DNA of 64,000 nt, taken from contig NC_058194.1 in assembly GCF_907165205.1 (NCBI RefSeq), forward strand, positions 26,970,856-27,034,855. The letters run 5' to 3'. How positions within the stretch are numbered: the stretch's first letter is position 1; each line of letters opens with the position of its first letter. This DNA is from Coccinella septempunctata (Eukaryota > Arthropoda > Insecta > Coleoptera > Coccinellidae). Below are positions 32,990 through 45,730 of this stretch, one piece after another. The notes below the pieces were generated by a model that saw nothing but the letters and a program-made list of their open reading frames with translations, made no database searches and was not told where the DNA came from. The translations under genes and the position numbers were made by a program.

Positions 32990-35235
32990 GTTTCAGGAAA
33001 AATAGAAACTGTTGTGATAAGGTTCTGAGCCTCACCACTTTCATTGAAGCAGGTTTCAATGATAAACTAAAAATAGGAACAGCATTTGTGGATTTGTCTG
33101 CAGCATATGACGCAGTATGGAAGGAAGGTTTGATTTTAAATCTTTATACACATCTGAAGTGTTGAAAGATGGTTCGCTTACTTGAAAATATGCTCAGATA
33201 GAAGGTTTCGTATTTTTGTTGATGATAATAATGATTTCAAAACTATGAATAACGGTCTTCCACAAGGATATGTTTTAGCACGTCTTCTTTTCAATTTATA
33301 TGGGTCTGATATTCCTACTACTTCTTCTGAGAAATTTATAAACGTTGATGATATTGCCCCCACATTCCGTCATTCTGATTTTAGTTGTGCAGGGTGGGCA
33401 AAATTCGTTGTCTACTGAGAGGATCTCGAGAACTATAGCAGCTAGAAGAAACGTATGACACATTTCCGAGCACATTTTCGGAGAAACAAAGAATGGTGAA
33501 AACCGCTGCCTCCTACGGTACTTCGTTTTTGAGTTTGACAATTTTGTGAAGTTCTCATAACTTTTTTGTCTTTGAAGTTACAAATCTGAAACTTGAACCT
33601 TCTACAAGCACTTTTTTACTTACAATCCACTGATGAGCTCAAAAAATTTTTTCATTTCGAATCCTTAGGTGAACTTTTATTTTTTTAAATGCAAACTTTT
33701 ATTGAATTCAATATTTTTGAAATAGAAAAAGACCTTTTGTCAATAGATTATACGTATGAAAGTGTCTAAGAAGGTTCAACTTTCAGATCTGTAATTTCAA
33801 AGACAAAAAAGTTATAAGAACTTTTCGGAATCGTCTGAATCTCAATTTTTGTTTATAACTCGAAATCTTAAAATGATAGGCCGATTCTGTTTTCAGATTT
33901 GGATTAATCACGAAAAAAGAGCTCGAGAATGTGTCATCCGTTTTCTTCTAGCTGCTTTAGTTCTCGAGATCTCCTCAGTAGACAACGAATTTTGCCCACC
34001 CTGAATAGAGAAAAATTAATCTGAAGATTTAAAAATTTTGAGGGATAACTTTTTTGAGTGGCGTTTGCGTCCTAACCCAAATATTATAAAACCGAGGTTT
34101 CGTGTTTGCATTTGAATAATCATCAAAAATAAAGAAGATAGAGCGTAGTTTTCGGTAAATCCTTTTTGGGACATAACTTCAATCCAATATATCTGAAAGA
34201 TAAGCCGGATTCCTCGCTGAATTTCAAAGGGCATTTGGGAAATTTGCGTCTGATGTTGAAAACTAGGAATAATATCCTGCATAAACTAGCTGCTACATAA
34301 TGGGGTGCTGATGCAACTACTCTTCGAACGTCAGTCCTAGCTTTGGCTCTTTTGGCTGCTGAATATTGTTGCCCTGTTTGGGTTAATAGTGCTCATGTGC
34401 AAAAAATTGATGCACAGCTGAATCTTTCCATGAGAACCATAACTGGAACTATTAGATCTTCACCTATTCAATGGTTACCAATTCTTTCAAACATTTTACC
34501 GTCTCATATTCGTAGACAGCGTGCAGTTATGAATTCTTGGAATAAATTTCACTCCTTTCCCGACTCATTTCCAATTCATTCCTATATTCCACGAAATACG
34601 ATTCCAAGATTGAAGTTTCAAACCCATCTGGCAGTCTGAATGAAATACGTGCACTATTTTCAACCAAGAATTAGTTAGTATGATCCCTCAAATAGAGTTC
34701 CTGGTTTTCATCTTCCCAGGAGAATATGGTGTATTCTGAATCGTATAGGAACAGGTTACGGACATTATGTATAGCTTTTCCAATGGAATACACTTGTGAA
34801 TGCGAGGAACCAGAAGAAACCATTAATCATTAGGTTAATCATTGTCCAATTTATAAATTTCACGAAGGTTTTAGGGATATATCTTCTCGAATTGGGTTGT
34901 GAAATTTAGGTCAGTCTAACATATAGAACTTAATTTTATCATCTGCTTTTGATTTTTCTTCAGATGAAAATTTCTGGTACCTTGCAGAAGACTTCTTGGA
35001 TTTTCTTTTTATTCGAGGAAAGGATAAATATTGCAGTGCAAGATGCCCTTCAATATGAAATATTTCAGCTCATTTTGTGAAAAGTTTCATCTCTTACAAT
35101 CCACTACACTTAGTTTTTTACTGAGGTTTTTCCCTAAGCTCTTGTATCATACACCAATTTCTATGGTACCCCATTACGCTAACCTCTGTTAAGTGTGTAT
35201 CTCATACACATGCTATTATTATTGTTCGATGTTGA
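32990..35235 (+). pseudogene. LINE-C copy 1, reverse transcriptase split by a Y element
   Basis: Plus-strand remains of a Jockey-like reverse transcriptase. The first part (32990-33388) shows NRNCCDKVLSLTTFIEAGF, then FVDLSAAYDAVW (motif A Asp), NNGLPQGYVLA (motif B) and INVDDIA, the catalytic motif normally YADD but here NVDD. The Y element 33389-34005 follows. The thumb region resumes with WRLRPNPN and AAEYCCPVWVNSAHVQK...RTITGTIRSSPIQWLPILSN (34343-34639). Frameshifts and stops make it dead. A second copy of the later part is at 39440-40010. Confidence 0.85.
33389..34005. mobile_element. Y-family foldback element, complete
   Basis: 617 bp with inverted ends CAGGGTGGGCAAAATTCGTT continuing GTCTACTGAG (about 30 bp perfect). 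It interrupts the LINE-C reverse transcriptase, which dates Y after LINE-C. No ORF. Confidence 0.9.
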
Positions 35236-36392
35236 TATCTGAAATTTTTTTTATCAAAAGAATATCTTATATATTGTTCTTTGCGGTGGTATCTTTTTAT
35301 GTTACGGTTCAGAACTTCTCGAAATCAACCACTTCAGAAGAAATCGCCAAAGTTACAAGATAAAATCCAAACACTAAAAACATGAGCTGCCATCCACTCC
35401 AAGTCAAAAACAGAACGTTTTTCTCTTCCGTTTGGGTCGTCTTAGGACATTTTTTGTAGATGTATTGTATTAAATTCGTCATCCTGAAAGATTAACATAG
35501 GTACGTGGTTTTTGGTGAAACGATTCATTCCAACCAGTTCTGTCTTCTGTCGTAAAAAGGCCCGCCCTTAGGAAATCCTCAGGTTGTTGATCAAAGAATA
35601 TCCTCTCATGCAGCCAGAGAGTTACGTTTTATAAAGAGACTTGATTTTTCGAGATGTCGTCAAATATGTGCCATCGTCTCCCGGTTCGCAGCCGGGGGGT
35701 CCTCAGATTCACCGACTTTCTAATCCGCCCCGAATGCGAATCCACTTCAAAGGCGCATCTGACGGTTCTGAAGGTTCGCCAGTCGTAACCGAGATAATCC
35801 AAGAGCGAGATCTTCCCCGCGAAATATTGACAATACGTTCGGCGGGGTCCTAGAGGTCGAACGTATCCGAATCAATCCTATAATCCGTTCTTTCCAGTTT
35901 TTTCCCCCGGAACGGGAAAAAATAGGGGGGAAAACAAAACGTTCTCGGCCGGATCGCGAACAGATTGCGGAATTAATTGTGTCTAGGAAATCGATCGGAA
36001 CGACACGATATCCCCATTCTTCTCCTTTCGGTAATTCGTCAGATTACAGGCTCCGACCGTTCGGGACTACGACGCGTGAGATAACGTAGGGATGCGGACA
36101 TTCTGCAACGAAACATCGACGTATCGATACATCGATGTGATGAAAAGAACGATTTATCGAAACATCTGCATCGCCTATTATTATTATGGGACATATGCTA
36201 TTGTCTTCGCCTTAGTTTCTATCTGGAGGGGATTGAATCGGACACCGTTTCATACTGAGTGCCGAGTGGCGCTCTGGGTAACTGTATAGTACTCAGTAGT
36301 CGCTGTGTTACTGGATAGTACTCAATAACGCTTGGCAGTATTGATTAGGGGTCCATCAATTCCAAACGTTACCCGTTCTCCGTCGGAGGAAA
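35236..36392. other. No gene; CpG-rich island at 35640-36100
   Basis: The island is repeat-free, with ATCGATACATCGATG just beyond it near 36122. A 70-codon frame (35641-35853) has no domain. Candidate regulatory DNA. Confidence 0.3.
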
Positions 36393-36572
36393 AGGCTATG
36401 TTGCTCTGATGAGGTCAAATGAGACCGACACCTTTGTCAGCATCTGCTTTTCTTCGATGGGGCATACTCCATTTGGGGCTTTGACAATGGCAAATTATCT
36501 AGTTCAATTCGGATCGGAACACTTGTTGATATTCATATCAGCGGGTGGTATGCATCTGAATTTATCCTTATT
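36393..36572 (-). repeat. Degenerate R-family repeat
   Basis: GTTGCTCTGATGAGGTCAAA to GGTATGCATCTGAATT corresponds to copy C at 1714-1967 with internal changes. Confidence 0.75.
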
Positions 36573-36604
36573 ATTATTATTTGAACCGGGGTCGTTGTGG
36601 CTCG

Positions 36605-37411
36605 GTTAGCCTTTCAGGAACTGCGACCATGTAGATCTTTTGTTCTCTACCCTACTCATCCATAGGAACCCAAGGAGGTCGTGAATGGTGGTAAACAAAC
36701 CGACTACATCCTTAGGAGTCTTGGCCGTTACCTTGTGAGTATCCAGGACCGGTTTCCCCATATGAGTGGTTCTTAGGTCCGCCAGCTCTGGACACTTGCA
36801 TACCATGTGTTCAGCTGTTTCTGCTTCTGATCCACAGAGTCTACAAATCTCATTTGCTGACTTACCCATACGGTGCAAATGGTATTTGTACCGACAGTAC
36901 CCTGTCAGCAGTCCCACCATCACTCGAAGCTCAGCTCGTGGCAGCTTTATCAGCCTTTCAGATGTAGGTCGGTGAAATCATCGCGAATTTCTTTGACTGA
37001 GTAAGTCCAGGATTATTTCTCCAGAGGGTTAATCTGTTGTTCAACTCCCATTATTGGACCCCTGCCTTGTATTGGTACTTTCCAAGCCCACAGAAAGGCT
37101 CAGGTCCAGCAGGTGTTGACCTTGATACCCTTTTTGCGAGTTCATCAGCTTCCTCATTTCCTTCAACACCACAATGCCCCAATAGTAGAGTCATTTCGTT
37201 ACTCTGGCCAGTTGCTTTATGGTTTTGCTGCACTCCTATGTCAGCAGATATCTCTGGCAGTGTGATTCCAGGGACCTCAGCGTGGCCTGGCTGTCTGTGG
37301 TGATAAAGATATGTACCCCTTTCATTTTAAGACACTCCTGAGTGCATACTTAGACAGCCAGTGTCTTGGTCTGTAAAATAGAGGGTTCACTTGCCAGGCT
37401 TTATAGATCCT
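36605..37411 (-). pseudogene. LINE-A copy 2: RNase H end and zinc knuckle
   Basis: The minus strand shows GHCGVEGNEEADELAKR (the His and last Asp of RNase H) at 37051-37233, and further downstream LTGYCRYKYHLHRMG and CRLCGSEAETAEHMVCKCPE, a CCHC-like knuckle typical of I/R1/Jockey-group LINE C-termini. The protein ends near 36606. Frameshifts separate the pieces. The 5' end is cut at about 37411, where a mariner-like gene begins; a TTATTATTATT run at 36573-36583 may be its tail or that of the R repeat. Confidence 0.85.
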
Positions 37412-38670
37412 CAGCTCAGTTTCGATTCTTGTGTGGCACGTAGTGTCCTCTTGTTGAAAATATCATCCACATCAATATCTTCCAATTAATCATAGCTTGG
37501 AAGCGCAATCTATTCACCGTAACACTTGCACCAGCCTCATTTTCGAATAAGTGAGGTCCAATCACACAGCCAGCCCAAAAACCGCACCAAACAGTGATAC
37601 GTTGAAGATGGAGAGGCTCTTCAACAATCATTCTTGGATTTTCCGTGCCCCAAATTCGACAATTCTGCTTATTAGCGTAGCCTCCAAGGTGAAAATGAGT
37701 CTGTAATGAACGTGTATTTTTCTGACAAAAATGCACTTTCATTTTAGAATAATGAGACGCTAAGACGCTGTTATCGAAGAATCCCGCTGGCGTGCATACT
37801 CAGGGGGTGAAAAACGCACCTAGGGGTGAGCTGTCGGGAATCTGTGCCGTCTTATTTCATCCCCCTAAACTGGCTGAGGTCCGATACCTGTCCGTTAAGT
37901 GTGCGTATTACGTTTGAGATCGGATCCTGTTTCATTCCGTCCGTTTTTCCTGTAAATTCACTGATCTCGAGTCTTTCACTGTACGAATTTTATAATAGTG
38001 CCATATGTGTTTCTTTGTACGAGTCGACAAATGATAATTTGTGTACGTTGATTTTGACTTTCACTGGTTGTCGCTAAAACCCCTGACACCGAGGAACCTT
38101 GTCTTCGGCTAGTAGCTACCAGGGTAGGCTTGCTATTTTCCCTTAAAGAATAGCTGGCGCTCGAGTACCCCGAGAAAAAGCCGTTACAAGTCTCATCACT
38201 GAAGATGATTTTCGATGAAAATCCAGATGATTTTGATGCATTTCCCATGAAATGCGTCCATATCCAATCAGCGAAGATACGACGTTGCTGATGATCCTGA
38301 ATTCTTGTGTTAAATGAACTTTAAAAGCCTTAAAACCTTCATGCAAAATACGGTGTGATGTCTTTTGAGGACTGTCTAATTCAAAAGATCGACGACTACT
38401 CGACAAACCTGGGTTTTCGTCAACACTACGGACTACAGCAGCAATATTCTCAGTTGTTCTTGAGCGAAGCACACGATTTCGATTCTTCACATCGCTAACT
38501 TGTCCCAGCAGCGCTAATTTTTTCGCCAGTTTCACTATTGCCGGCCGAGAAGCTGCTTCAAGACGACCCAAAAGTGCTTTTGTTTTGCCAAATGTGACTG
38601 CAAAGTCTTCACCATTTTTGTAGCGAATTCTAACAATTTCAATGCGTTGTTGGGGAGTGTATCGTTCCAT
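37412..38670 (-). pseudogene. mariner-like transposase (DUF4817-type N-terminus), split by solo LTR
   Basis: The minus-strand N-terminus MERYTPQQRIEIVRIRYKNG (38670) begins a helix-turn-helix region followed by TENIAAVVRSVDENPGLSSS and a Q-K-TSHRILHE linker, as in the mariner-like family annotated with DUF4817. The first catalytic motif IIFSDE is reached at about 38200, then the LTR (37702-38188) interrupts. The reading resumes as THFHLGGYANKQNCRIWG, ENPRMIVEEPLH, ITVWCGFWAG and FFENEAG-like segments. The gene is lost just after the second catalytic region, where LINE-A abuts. Frameshifts and missing C-terminus make it inactive. Confidence 0.85.
37702..38188 (-). mobile_element. Solo LTR (487 bp) with 4-bp target duplication
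   Basis: On the minus strand it starts TGTAACGGC and ends TTCATTACA. AGTC flanks it at 37698-37701 and 38189-38192, and the transposase reading (SDE..HFHLGGY) closes when it is removed. Shares ends and the GAGCGCCAGCTATTCTTT block with the LTR at 22887-24187 but is much shorter, so they are subfamilies. Confidence 0.88.
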
Positions 38671-39439
38671 TTTTAGTAATGGCGTAGGCTTTACTTGTCA
38701 AATGTCAAACAGTGACAGCTTCAAAAGTGACAGCTGTCCAAATAGCGGGCTTTTCAAAATGAAACGTCTTATTGGAAGAGCCTTCATCATGGCCCCTATG
38801 CAGAATCAGGAAAAATGTAATAAGAGGTAGGTACTTAAACTTTGGTTTATAGGGGGACAATTTATACTAACCCTGCAATCCCTATAATCTTAAATGGAAA
38901 GGAGGGTTGACTGACACCTTGTTTTGCGAGAAATTTGATTGCCTTTTCGAAAATACCTTACCTTCTCAAAAAAGTAAAAAAAGTTGCAATGAAACATGGA
39001 CGTGTTTTCGAAATATCGATGCGTCGTTCGCATCCCTTGGACCACTACCCCCATCCCGTCGACCCCGAGGGGATCGGGAAAGCGGAGTGGGGAGTATTCG
39101 ACGGTTCCTGATTATATGGCGAACGGGCTGAAAGGCTTAATAGGTTTGTAAATCAATTCCGTTTGCAATTAAAAGTTGTAAAACTGTCGTAATTGATCGA
39201 AAAGGCGTGCTCTGATCCACGGCCTCACAAAGGACGGAGTCATTTCAGTCGCTGTCGTTAACTGCGCGTCCGTTTATCCTATCGATCTGGTCTATTAATT
39301 AACGCATTATACGCGTGTCATTGTCGGTTTGCTCCCTTATGTAAGTGATATATACGTAACCCTTTCACTTTCCTTGGGTGCAAGGTGTACTAGAAACGTG
39401 ATAATCTGTTCTACCTATCGGGACCAGTGCGGATATATA
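38671..39439. other. No gene; CpG-rich island at 38990-39300
   Basis: The start is the 5' flank of the mariner-like element. The island contains ATTAATTAACGCATTAT (near 39294), a homeodomain-type cluster. No ORF of note. Confidence 0.3.
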
Positions 39440-40010
39440 ACTCCACCTAATCAGCAGATTTCGATTTAGAATTCTGCAAAATTCGATCTTTGCTCTGAAG
39501 AAGTATCCAATGTTTGAGAAGCTATTAAAAAATTTCCTTGAATGACGTTTATATGTCCTAATCCAAACAAAACGGATGTTCCCTGTTTCCATTTGTATAA
39601 TTGACCAAATTATAGAAAATTATGAGTTACTTTTCATATCTCGGATTAAAATTAGAATCTCCATTGAATTTTAAAGTTAATTTGGAAAGTTAACGTTTAA
39701 AATCAAAATCGAGGAACAGAATTAGATGGTTCTTCATGGGGTGCTGATGCTACCACACTTCTCAAGGCAGCTTTGGCCTTCGTTTTTTCTGCTGCTGAGA
39801 ACTGTTGCTCTGTTTGGTTCAACAGTATTCACGTCAATAAACTCGATACCCTACTCAATGATTCTATGATGATCGTTATTGGAACCTTCAAATCTACACC
39901 TCTGCATTGGTTACCCGTTTTTTCAAACATCGTACCAAATTATATTCGCCGACAGGTGGCAGTCTCGAAATATTGGAATAAATTCCATTCCTACCCAATT
40001 TTATCATATG
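39440..40010 (+). pseudogene. LINE-C copy 2, reverse transcriptase thumb region
   Basis: Plus-strand SAAENCCSVWFNSIHVNK...GTFKSTPLHWLPVFSNIVPN (39773-40010) is about 55-60% identical to the copy at 34343. Upstream 39480-39770 carries stop-riddled homologous sequence (CPNPNKTDVPCFHLYN). Cut on the right by V. Confidence 0.8.
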
Positions 40011-40673
40011 CAGGGTGAATCTTCAACTGGTACAAATATTTTAACAGTATGATTTTTGAGATCAAAAGAAACATTTTTTCCTATACCATTTTTTCCGATT
40101 CGGCCCTGATAAAAAATATAGCCATTTCAAGTTTTCATAATGAGCTGTGCCACCCTCCGAAGAACGAAATTACCTTCAGAATAACGAGCTGAAACTGTGA
40201 CACTACACATCTGTGGATCTTTTAAACAGAGTTGTATTCAGCCAAAGTATCCTACTTATCAAATTTCACTTTTTAGTTTTTGAACATCAAAAAACGGTGC
40301 ATTATACGAGAAAAAATGAGGAATACTTTTATTTTACAAAACGTTCTAATATTCGTAAGATAGCTTCCAACATAGTTCCAAGAGTTAGGTTCTTTGAATT
40401 TTTGGTATTTTTATAGTACGTAAAGGTCATAATGAGAAAACTGGAAGACATGGGTGATATCTTGTGTTGGAAAAAGATTCATCAAATAAATGAAAAACTA
40501 TATTCCGAAATTCATTTCATTCGATAAAACCGTTTGTGAGAAAATAACATTTTTTTTATGGTTTTCGAACAGCCTGTATCTTTTGAACCGAGCGGATTCG
40601 GCAAAAATGGTGCAGGAAAAAAGTGTTTCTTTTGACGTCAAGAATCTACATACTGTTGAAATATTTGTACCCT
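40011..40673 (+). mobile_element. V-family TIR element
   Basis: CAGGGTGAATCTTCAACTGG to GAAATATTTGTAC; nearly full length with a decayed right end. Interrupts LINE-C copy 2. Confidence 0.8.
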
Positions 40674-41668
40674 CTATACTAAATGCTAGAAGTGACAGAT
40701 TGAAATCTCATAAGCTTTTATGATCTAATGAATTTTTTTATTCGAAACTGATAGCTACTGGATGAAATGTCACAGGAAGGTAATTAAGGAATCATTCTGC
40801 ATCTCTCAACAGTTTTTGTCACTCCTGGAATCAATATAGGCCAAAATGAAAATGGAATTTCACAGATTCGAGGAAAAAAGGTGTCACCCCTAGTTCCCGT
40901 CTCAAAACCGCTGCTGAAATCCGACAACCATTTACAGGCATCCGCGACGTATTGAAAACACCCCCTTTTCACTTCACCCCAAGTCTCTCAACATCGTGAC
41001 AACTCGTTATCTCTGAGTGGATATCTCCTCCGCCAGATCCCCTTTAAAAAAAAAAGCGATTACCGGAATATCTTGCATCTGGATGGTTAGGGCATAACTG
41101 TCAGCGTTGGCAACTTGAAGTAATACAAATTAAAAACCGCTGGATCATCCTGTTCATTCATCATTTCGTTTGCGGCGCGCCGCGTCGCGGCGCCCTTCAT
41201 TTTGATACATCATGCCCGGGGGAAGAGGGACGCCGAATTAGAAAAAACGCCGTCGCTGATTGAAACCCGATCGATTTTCGTGTCGGTATATCGAGCGACC
41301 GGAATTTTTTCGTGTTTTGGGTGAGACTCTGGGGATTTGGAACCCGCGCTTACAACCCGGGAACGTTTCGACGCTAATGACCCACATCCCGTCTAAATTC
41401 CCGGAAGAAATAATGCGATTTCGTTCCGCTTTATCGGCACAAGTTTTCCTCCTAACGTTATTTGTTCGGATTTTTTACCCGCCGCCGATGCGAAGTGTCA
41501 ACAAAGGCGAAACAACCAAAAGCGACGAACATGTCTTGCGTTCTACGGCCTTGACCGTTGGTACACACACTCGGCGAGCTGGAAATCACACTAGAAAGAT
41601 CAGATGAACTTTTTCAGTGGTAACGTATAGGCGACACTGCGACTATGTGTTGATATTAGGCCTGTTTT
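40674..41668. other. No gene; CpG-rich island at 41160-41580
   Basis: Balanced, CpG-rich and repeat-free. The 115-codon frame (41260-41607) has no recognisable domain. Confidence 0.3.
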
Positions 41669-41839
41669 GGTTCGCTTTTAGGATGATTCCAGAACGGTTC
41701 AAAACAGTCGCACATTTATTACATTTATTTATTCAGCGTAAGCTCGCGCGTAGCATGTGTGTAGCTTTCCATAGCATTGCTGCTCCACTACTTTGAACCG
41801 ATTCGGAACCGCCTAAAGTGCGAACCAAAACAAAGCCAT
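41669..41839. repeat. MITE with TGTTTTGGTTCGC termini
   Basis: GGCCTGTTTTGGTTCGC at the left and the inverse of GGCTTTGTTTTGGTTCGC at the right, each followed by a TTTAGG block and a G.TTC.GAACGGTTC motif; 171 bp, non-coding. Confidence 0.75.
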
Positions 41840-41943
41840 TGTTACGATTCGAGCGACCTAGTACGCCCCTGTCTTCTTCTCGCAAGTTCCAGAGCCATCA
41901 GTATGAAACGAACGACCGACAGGCGTAGGACACTGAATGTCCC

Positions 41944-43294
41944 TACTTAGATCGATGTAGGCTGTATAGATCCTAAGTAAGGCGTTCGATTCGGTGAATC
42001 GGAGAGCGCTACGGAAAATCATGCCATGTCTTGGAGTACCCGAAAAATTCTTAGCAGTGTGTGAAAGCCTTCATACCAACAACACCGCTAGAATACAGCA
42101 TAATGGTTCTACAACCGACCATTTCTCAACCAACTCTGGAATAAAACAAGGCTGCGTATTAGCGCCTCTACTGTTCAATATTTTCGCCATAGCTGTGTCG
42201 ATGATTGCTGACATGAGTATGCCTGTAAGAGGCGTTGGAATAAGATTCAGATTTGATGGAGGCTTGTTTAACCTGAAGCGCCTCAGAGCAAAAACCAGTA
42301 CCAAGTTTATCACTGAACTTCAATATGCAGACGACTGTTCACTTATCGCTAGCAGCTTGGAGGATCTACAGATAATGTTGGACATCTATAAACATATATA
42401 CGAAGCTTTAGGCCTTAAACTCAATATCGACAAAACCAAAATCCTGGTTAGTCCGCCAGAAAGCCTTCCAACAGATATCAGCCTGGAGAATGAAACTCTA
42501 GAACAGGTAGAAGCAGTTCAAATACTTGGGAAGCTTCATAAATACTAGGGCTAACCTTGACACGGAAATACACAACCGTATCTATTCGGCATCACGGGCA
42601 TTCTGGAAGCTAAAGTATAGAGTGTTTCAAAATCACGACCTCAATCTGAAGACCAAGACAGCTGTTTACAAGGCAGTGGTCCTCCCAACGCTTCTTTACG
42701 GAAGCGAAAGCTGGACGCCCTACAGGCGACATATTAAACAGCTTGAACAAACGCAACAACGTCATCTACAACAGATAATGCACATCAGATGGTTCCACAA
42801 AGTTTCGAATGCAGAAGTCTTGCAGCGCGCGAGGATGATGCAAGACACAAGACTCCCCGAAATAGCTCTATATGGCGAATTCACTGAGGGAGCCCGGAAA
42901 CCAGGAGGCCAGTACTAGCGGTTTAAGGATACACTACATCAATCCCTAAAATCAGTTAATGCCAATCATAACTGGGAACAACTAGCATTAGACAGGTCAC
43001 AGTGGAGGTGTTTGGTACACAGTTATGTGTATCCTCGAGAAGGATACAGCGGCGGCCAGATCTGGTTGGTGACTATCCATGCCCGGAGTGTGGTAAGATA
43101 TGTAGGTCACGGTTGGGACTCTACAGTCACAGGAGAGCACACAGTCGCAATTAGCCCTGAAAAATTATAAGTCTGTTCGCACCTTTTTCTTTTTTTTTTC
43201 CTTTCTTTTTCTTTTCTTTTTGTTTTTTTTTCTCTTTTTTCATCTTTTTGTAGATTCATTCCCGGCAACGGGATACAGCAATGAATGAATGAAA
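41944..43294 (+). pseudogene. LINE-B copy 2: reverse transcriptase and C-terminal zinc finger, with target duplication
   Basis: 1351 bp between 12-bp duplications ACTGAATGTCCC (41932-41943, 43295-43306). The plus strand encodes KAFDSVNRRALRKIM, GIKQGCVLAPLLFNIF (motif B), ELQYADDCSLIASS (motif C, intact YADD) and GLKLNIDKTKIL. A frameshift at about 42530 leads to the next frame: NTRANLDTEIHNRIYSASRA, LYGSESWTPYRRHIKQLEQT and LPEIALYGEFTEGARKPGGQ. A deletion removes the CTTIETQVTRARLRWSGHIR segment present in copy 3. The 3' UTR holds a long pyrimidine run (43189-43245) and a TGAA-type tail. 5' truncated and inactive. TGAA tails occur in L2/CR1-like groups; clade not certain. Confidence 0.92.
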
Positions 43295-43306
43295 ACTGAA
43301 TGTCCC

Positions 43307-44942
43307 ACGGCAAATAGTGTGGATATAATTTGTATTGTATTTGTATTATGATATTTTCAAAATACCAGTACACATCTGATGATGTATCATGTTCCTATAC
43401 AAAAACCTCATGGTTTCGAAAATAAAGTCAAATTTTTATGGAGGTGAGGGTTTTCAGAATGTCTTGCTAATTTTATCCAACTAATACAATTCCTCATATG
43501 ATTGAGACAAACACAACTTCAGTTGAGTTTTCAACGATTTTAGAATCTCACAAAGTCAACGTGGCCTAATGGGCCAGCTATCGTGGGACACTTTGTATAA
43601 ATATTTTGTGACTCTCGAGTGAAACATTGAACCACATCCGCTGTATCCTCCAAACATTGCATGTTCTAGGTTGCTCTGAGGAATGCAGCAAGATTTGGCA
43701 GATCACCGGCTCAGTTTTTTCGCAAAAACCGAAAATTGGCTCCCAACTTGGATCGCCTCAATAGACGAGGCATTTTCTTCTATATGGAATTCATAAAATG
43801 TCTGAGAGATGAGAAAAAGTAACAGCCAACGATGAGAAAAATACATCGAATGATCTCTTCATTCATTTTATTCTGAAATAAATGCATTTTCGACCATAAA
43901 AACAGACCAAACTAATTTTTACTGCCAATACTTATTAAAACCACTCTGACAGCATATTTTTTCTTGTAAGCTTGGGGAGACACGTGTTATCACAACGACC
44001 CAAAGTTCGCCATCATCAATTATTCTATGTGAATAACTGAAACGAAAATGCCACTCGGTCCACGATAATCCAGCGAAAACTTCATTGTGTAATTCTGTTC
44101 ACAAAACATAAGCTAGATTATAAAATGTGTACGTTACTTTTTAATGACGTGGATCCGCTAATCTCGTCTTTGTACGAGGGTCCTACATATCCCTTTCGTT
44201 TCGAGCTGCAAATGAAAACGTGGACTAATTTTCGCATTAATCTTCAAGTCCGGCTACGGCCCCAAATAAAACGTGGCTTTATTTCAATTCGAAATTATGT
44301 ATTTCGAAAAAACGGAATATCGTCAATTTGGAGGAAAAGTCTCGTTCTAACGAGGCAGTTGTGGGACTTTTTCTGTTTCGTCCCAAATTAACAGCGGAGC
44401 TGACTGATAATAATATGATCCAACATGGAACGCTATGGAATTGAATAGGTATACATGAAAAAGAAAACAGTCGAATTCCCAGAATTTATGCTTCAGGAAA
44501 AACTTTTTCGTAATAAAATTTCATGAACTCCGTTATGATATTTGAACAGCCCCTGAAAAATACCATCATATCTATGGTTCACTCTTCGATGTTGCTCAAT
44601 TAGACAATTAGTTAGAGAACTCACACTGATTGCTTCTAAATTGATCGAATTAATTCGAATTGCACAAAACGAGAAGATTTCGTCTGTGAGCGATTGTTGG
44701 TGTGGCGAGAACGCAGTTAACGGTATCATGACGCCAAAATCTCTTTTCGGTGGAGGCTCAGTGTGCTTTTTGTTGTCGCTCTAAGGCAGTCTGCATGGCT
44801 CTGTGATAATGAGGCGTTTTGAACGATCACGAAATGAATTGAATCCGATAATCCACTCTGGAATAATGCTGAAATAAATTCTCATACGAATATTTGCTGG
44901 ATCTGGATCGAACGTAACTGAAAAGTAGATATTGTAGGTAAA
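43307..44942. other. No gene recognised
   Basis: AT-rich to 44030; 44030-44400 is repeat-free with more CpG and an 88-codon frame without domains. Confidence 0.3.
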
Positions 44943-45614
44943 GGTACTCCTTTCAGTTTTATTTTAGCACTCGGTTGGCCATGAAATAATTTTCCCAAGT
45001 TTTTGTAACTAGAACGGAGTAAGGTTGGCACTCATGAAATGTCGTTAATGTCATAACGCCGTTGCCACAATTGATATCAGTTAATATTACAAAAATGCTG
45101 AAAGTGATTGAAAAATAGAGAAGACAGGGTTTCAGGAAGTTCTGTTTTGAATTCAGATACGCTCATTCAAATAGTTAGTAACCCTGATATTCTTATATCT
45201 ACAATATATCAGACGGTAACGAACATATTCAATGTAAGTGAATTTATATAATGCTTCATCTAAACTTATACTTTAGTTGAATGTTTCCACAATCAGAAAG
45301 ATTGTGAATGAAGAAAATGACAAAGAATTTCCTTCTATTTGGAGTCTCAAAAAAGTGGTGGCATTTGAGACTTTTATTTCATGGTGGAAGAATGCGAAAA
45401 GTTACTACCTACAGGATTTTCGATGCATTTCATAGTAGAATAAGTTCCAGAAAATTAACTTTTCTATATTTCATTTGACTTGTCCCATACATTGTAAATG
45501 TCTTGGGATCAATAAATATATCAAGTTCAAAAATTGCCAACAAAAATCCATGTTTTGAATATAGAATGAAGAGTAAGGTTGTACTCATGGATTGTTAAAA
45601 TTTATTTTAAAATC

Positions 45615-45653
45615 AACTCGACATGTTTCGCCTCATCGGCATCCTCAGGATTT
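45615..45653 (-). ncRNA. Hammerhead-like ribozyme motif, type B (left arm)
   Basis: Complement of the right-arm motif: CTGAGGA complement at 45642-45648, GAAAC complement at 45625-45629. Stem I has one mismatch because the arm ends within it. Confidence 0.5.
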
Positions 45654-45730
45654 CTAGAAGATACAATTTTACGAAATAATCACAAACACTTAAAACATTA
45701 TCGAACTTACTTGTCAAAAAGTTATTTTCG

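Noticed and set aside
36766..37303. Plus-strand ORFs opposite LINE-A copy 2
   Set aside because: Shadows of the RNase H coding strand; a mirrored ORF in copy 1 is not conserved.
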